From NCBI RefSeq assembly GCF_000971275.1, contig NZ_LAPV01000134.1:1-64000 (forward strand): a stretch of DNA of 64,000 nt, given 5' to 3'. Origin of the DNA: Devosia psychrophila (GTDB taxonomy: Bacteria; Pseudomonadota; Alphaproteobacteria; Rhizobiales; Devosiaceae). A program made the translations under genes and the position numbers. The first letter of the stretch is position 1, and every line of letters begins with the position of its first letter. Below the pieces are notes generated by a model that worked only from the letters and a program-made list of their open reading frames with translations, did no database searches and had not been told where the DNA came from. Of the stretch, positions 63,870 through 64,000 are shown one piece after another.

Positions 63870-64000
<131 letters not shown>

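Overview
The window reads as chromosomal DNA of an alphaproteobacterium of the order Hyphomicrobiales (Rhizobiales), most like Devosia or a close relative. The gene order xthA / erpA / dgt / argS / SPOR protein / scpA / scpB / tatABC / serS / surE / M23 protein / yajC / secDF is the usual one for that order. The two LexA boxes are GAAC-N7-GAAC direct repeats, as in alphaproteobacteria, and a PopZ-type polar protein, DUF1127 and TrmFO are present. Genus assignment is inference.

Region 1 (1-10,111) is an accessory island for low-oxygen or dormancy stress, partly decayed. It opens with an IS3-type element whose OrfB is frameshifted by a 16-bp tandem duplication. The element sits in a P-type ATPase relic. 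An FNR-type iron-sulfur regulator, Hsp20, two triple-BON proteins, two universal stress proteins (one reduced to its N-terminus), an HWE histidine kinase, a second P-type ATPase relic (MgtA-like, catalytic Asp replaced by His), a small eRF1-like protein, a bactofilin-like membrane protein and a beta-CASP RNase follow. A perfect FNR box lies in the divergent promoter of the RNase and the five-gene minus-strand operon. A near-perfect box lies upstream of the first BON gene. The island appears to combine oxygen sensing, protein and envelope protection, and control of RNA and translation.

Region 2 (10,112-24,509) begins at tRNA-Cys and changes to housekeeping content: a PCMT-family methyltransferase, TolC, PopZ-like protein, ValRS, a ZntB-like channel, an MsbA-like ABC exporter, a Sel1 protein, exonuclease III and a serine hydrolase. 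Several families of intergenic palindromic repeats occur here.

Region 3 (24,567-44,119) is the conserved core block: iron-sulfur delivery (ErpA), dNTP hydrolysis (Dgt), ArgRS, a divisome-type SPOR protein, the Scp condensin partners, Tat export, SerRS, SurE, an NlpD-like lipoprotein, a DUF815 ATPase and Sec export (YajC, fused SecDF). It ends with two homologues of mitochondrial complex I assembly factors (NDUFAF3-like and NDUFAF6-like). An orphan FbpC-type ATPase interrupts scpB-tatA.

Region 4 (44,131-64,000) holds trmFO, a GST, two very small proteins, uvrA and ssb (each with an SOS box) flanking a LysE exporter, a diguanylate cyclase, an RND/MMPL exporter, a qorB-like/HxlR divergent pair, a vapBC toxin-antitoxin pair with its palindromic operator, an MFS transporter, gyrA (with Met at the quinolone-interacting Asp87 position), a DUF805 protein and the 5' end of coaD.

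The most unusual structure not explained by genes is a modular repeat made of two hairpins (copies near 18.8, 22.3 and 47.5 kb). Its first stem varies in sequence but stays paired, and it is interleaved with MITE-like elements that have terminal inverted repeats. No CRISPR array, rRNA or prophage was seen.
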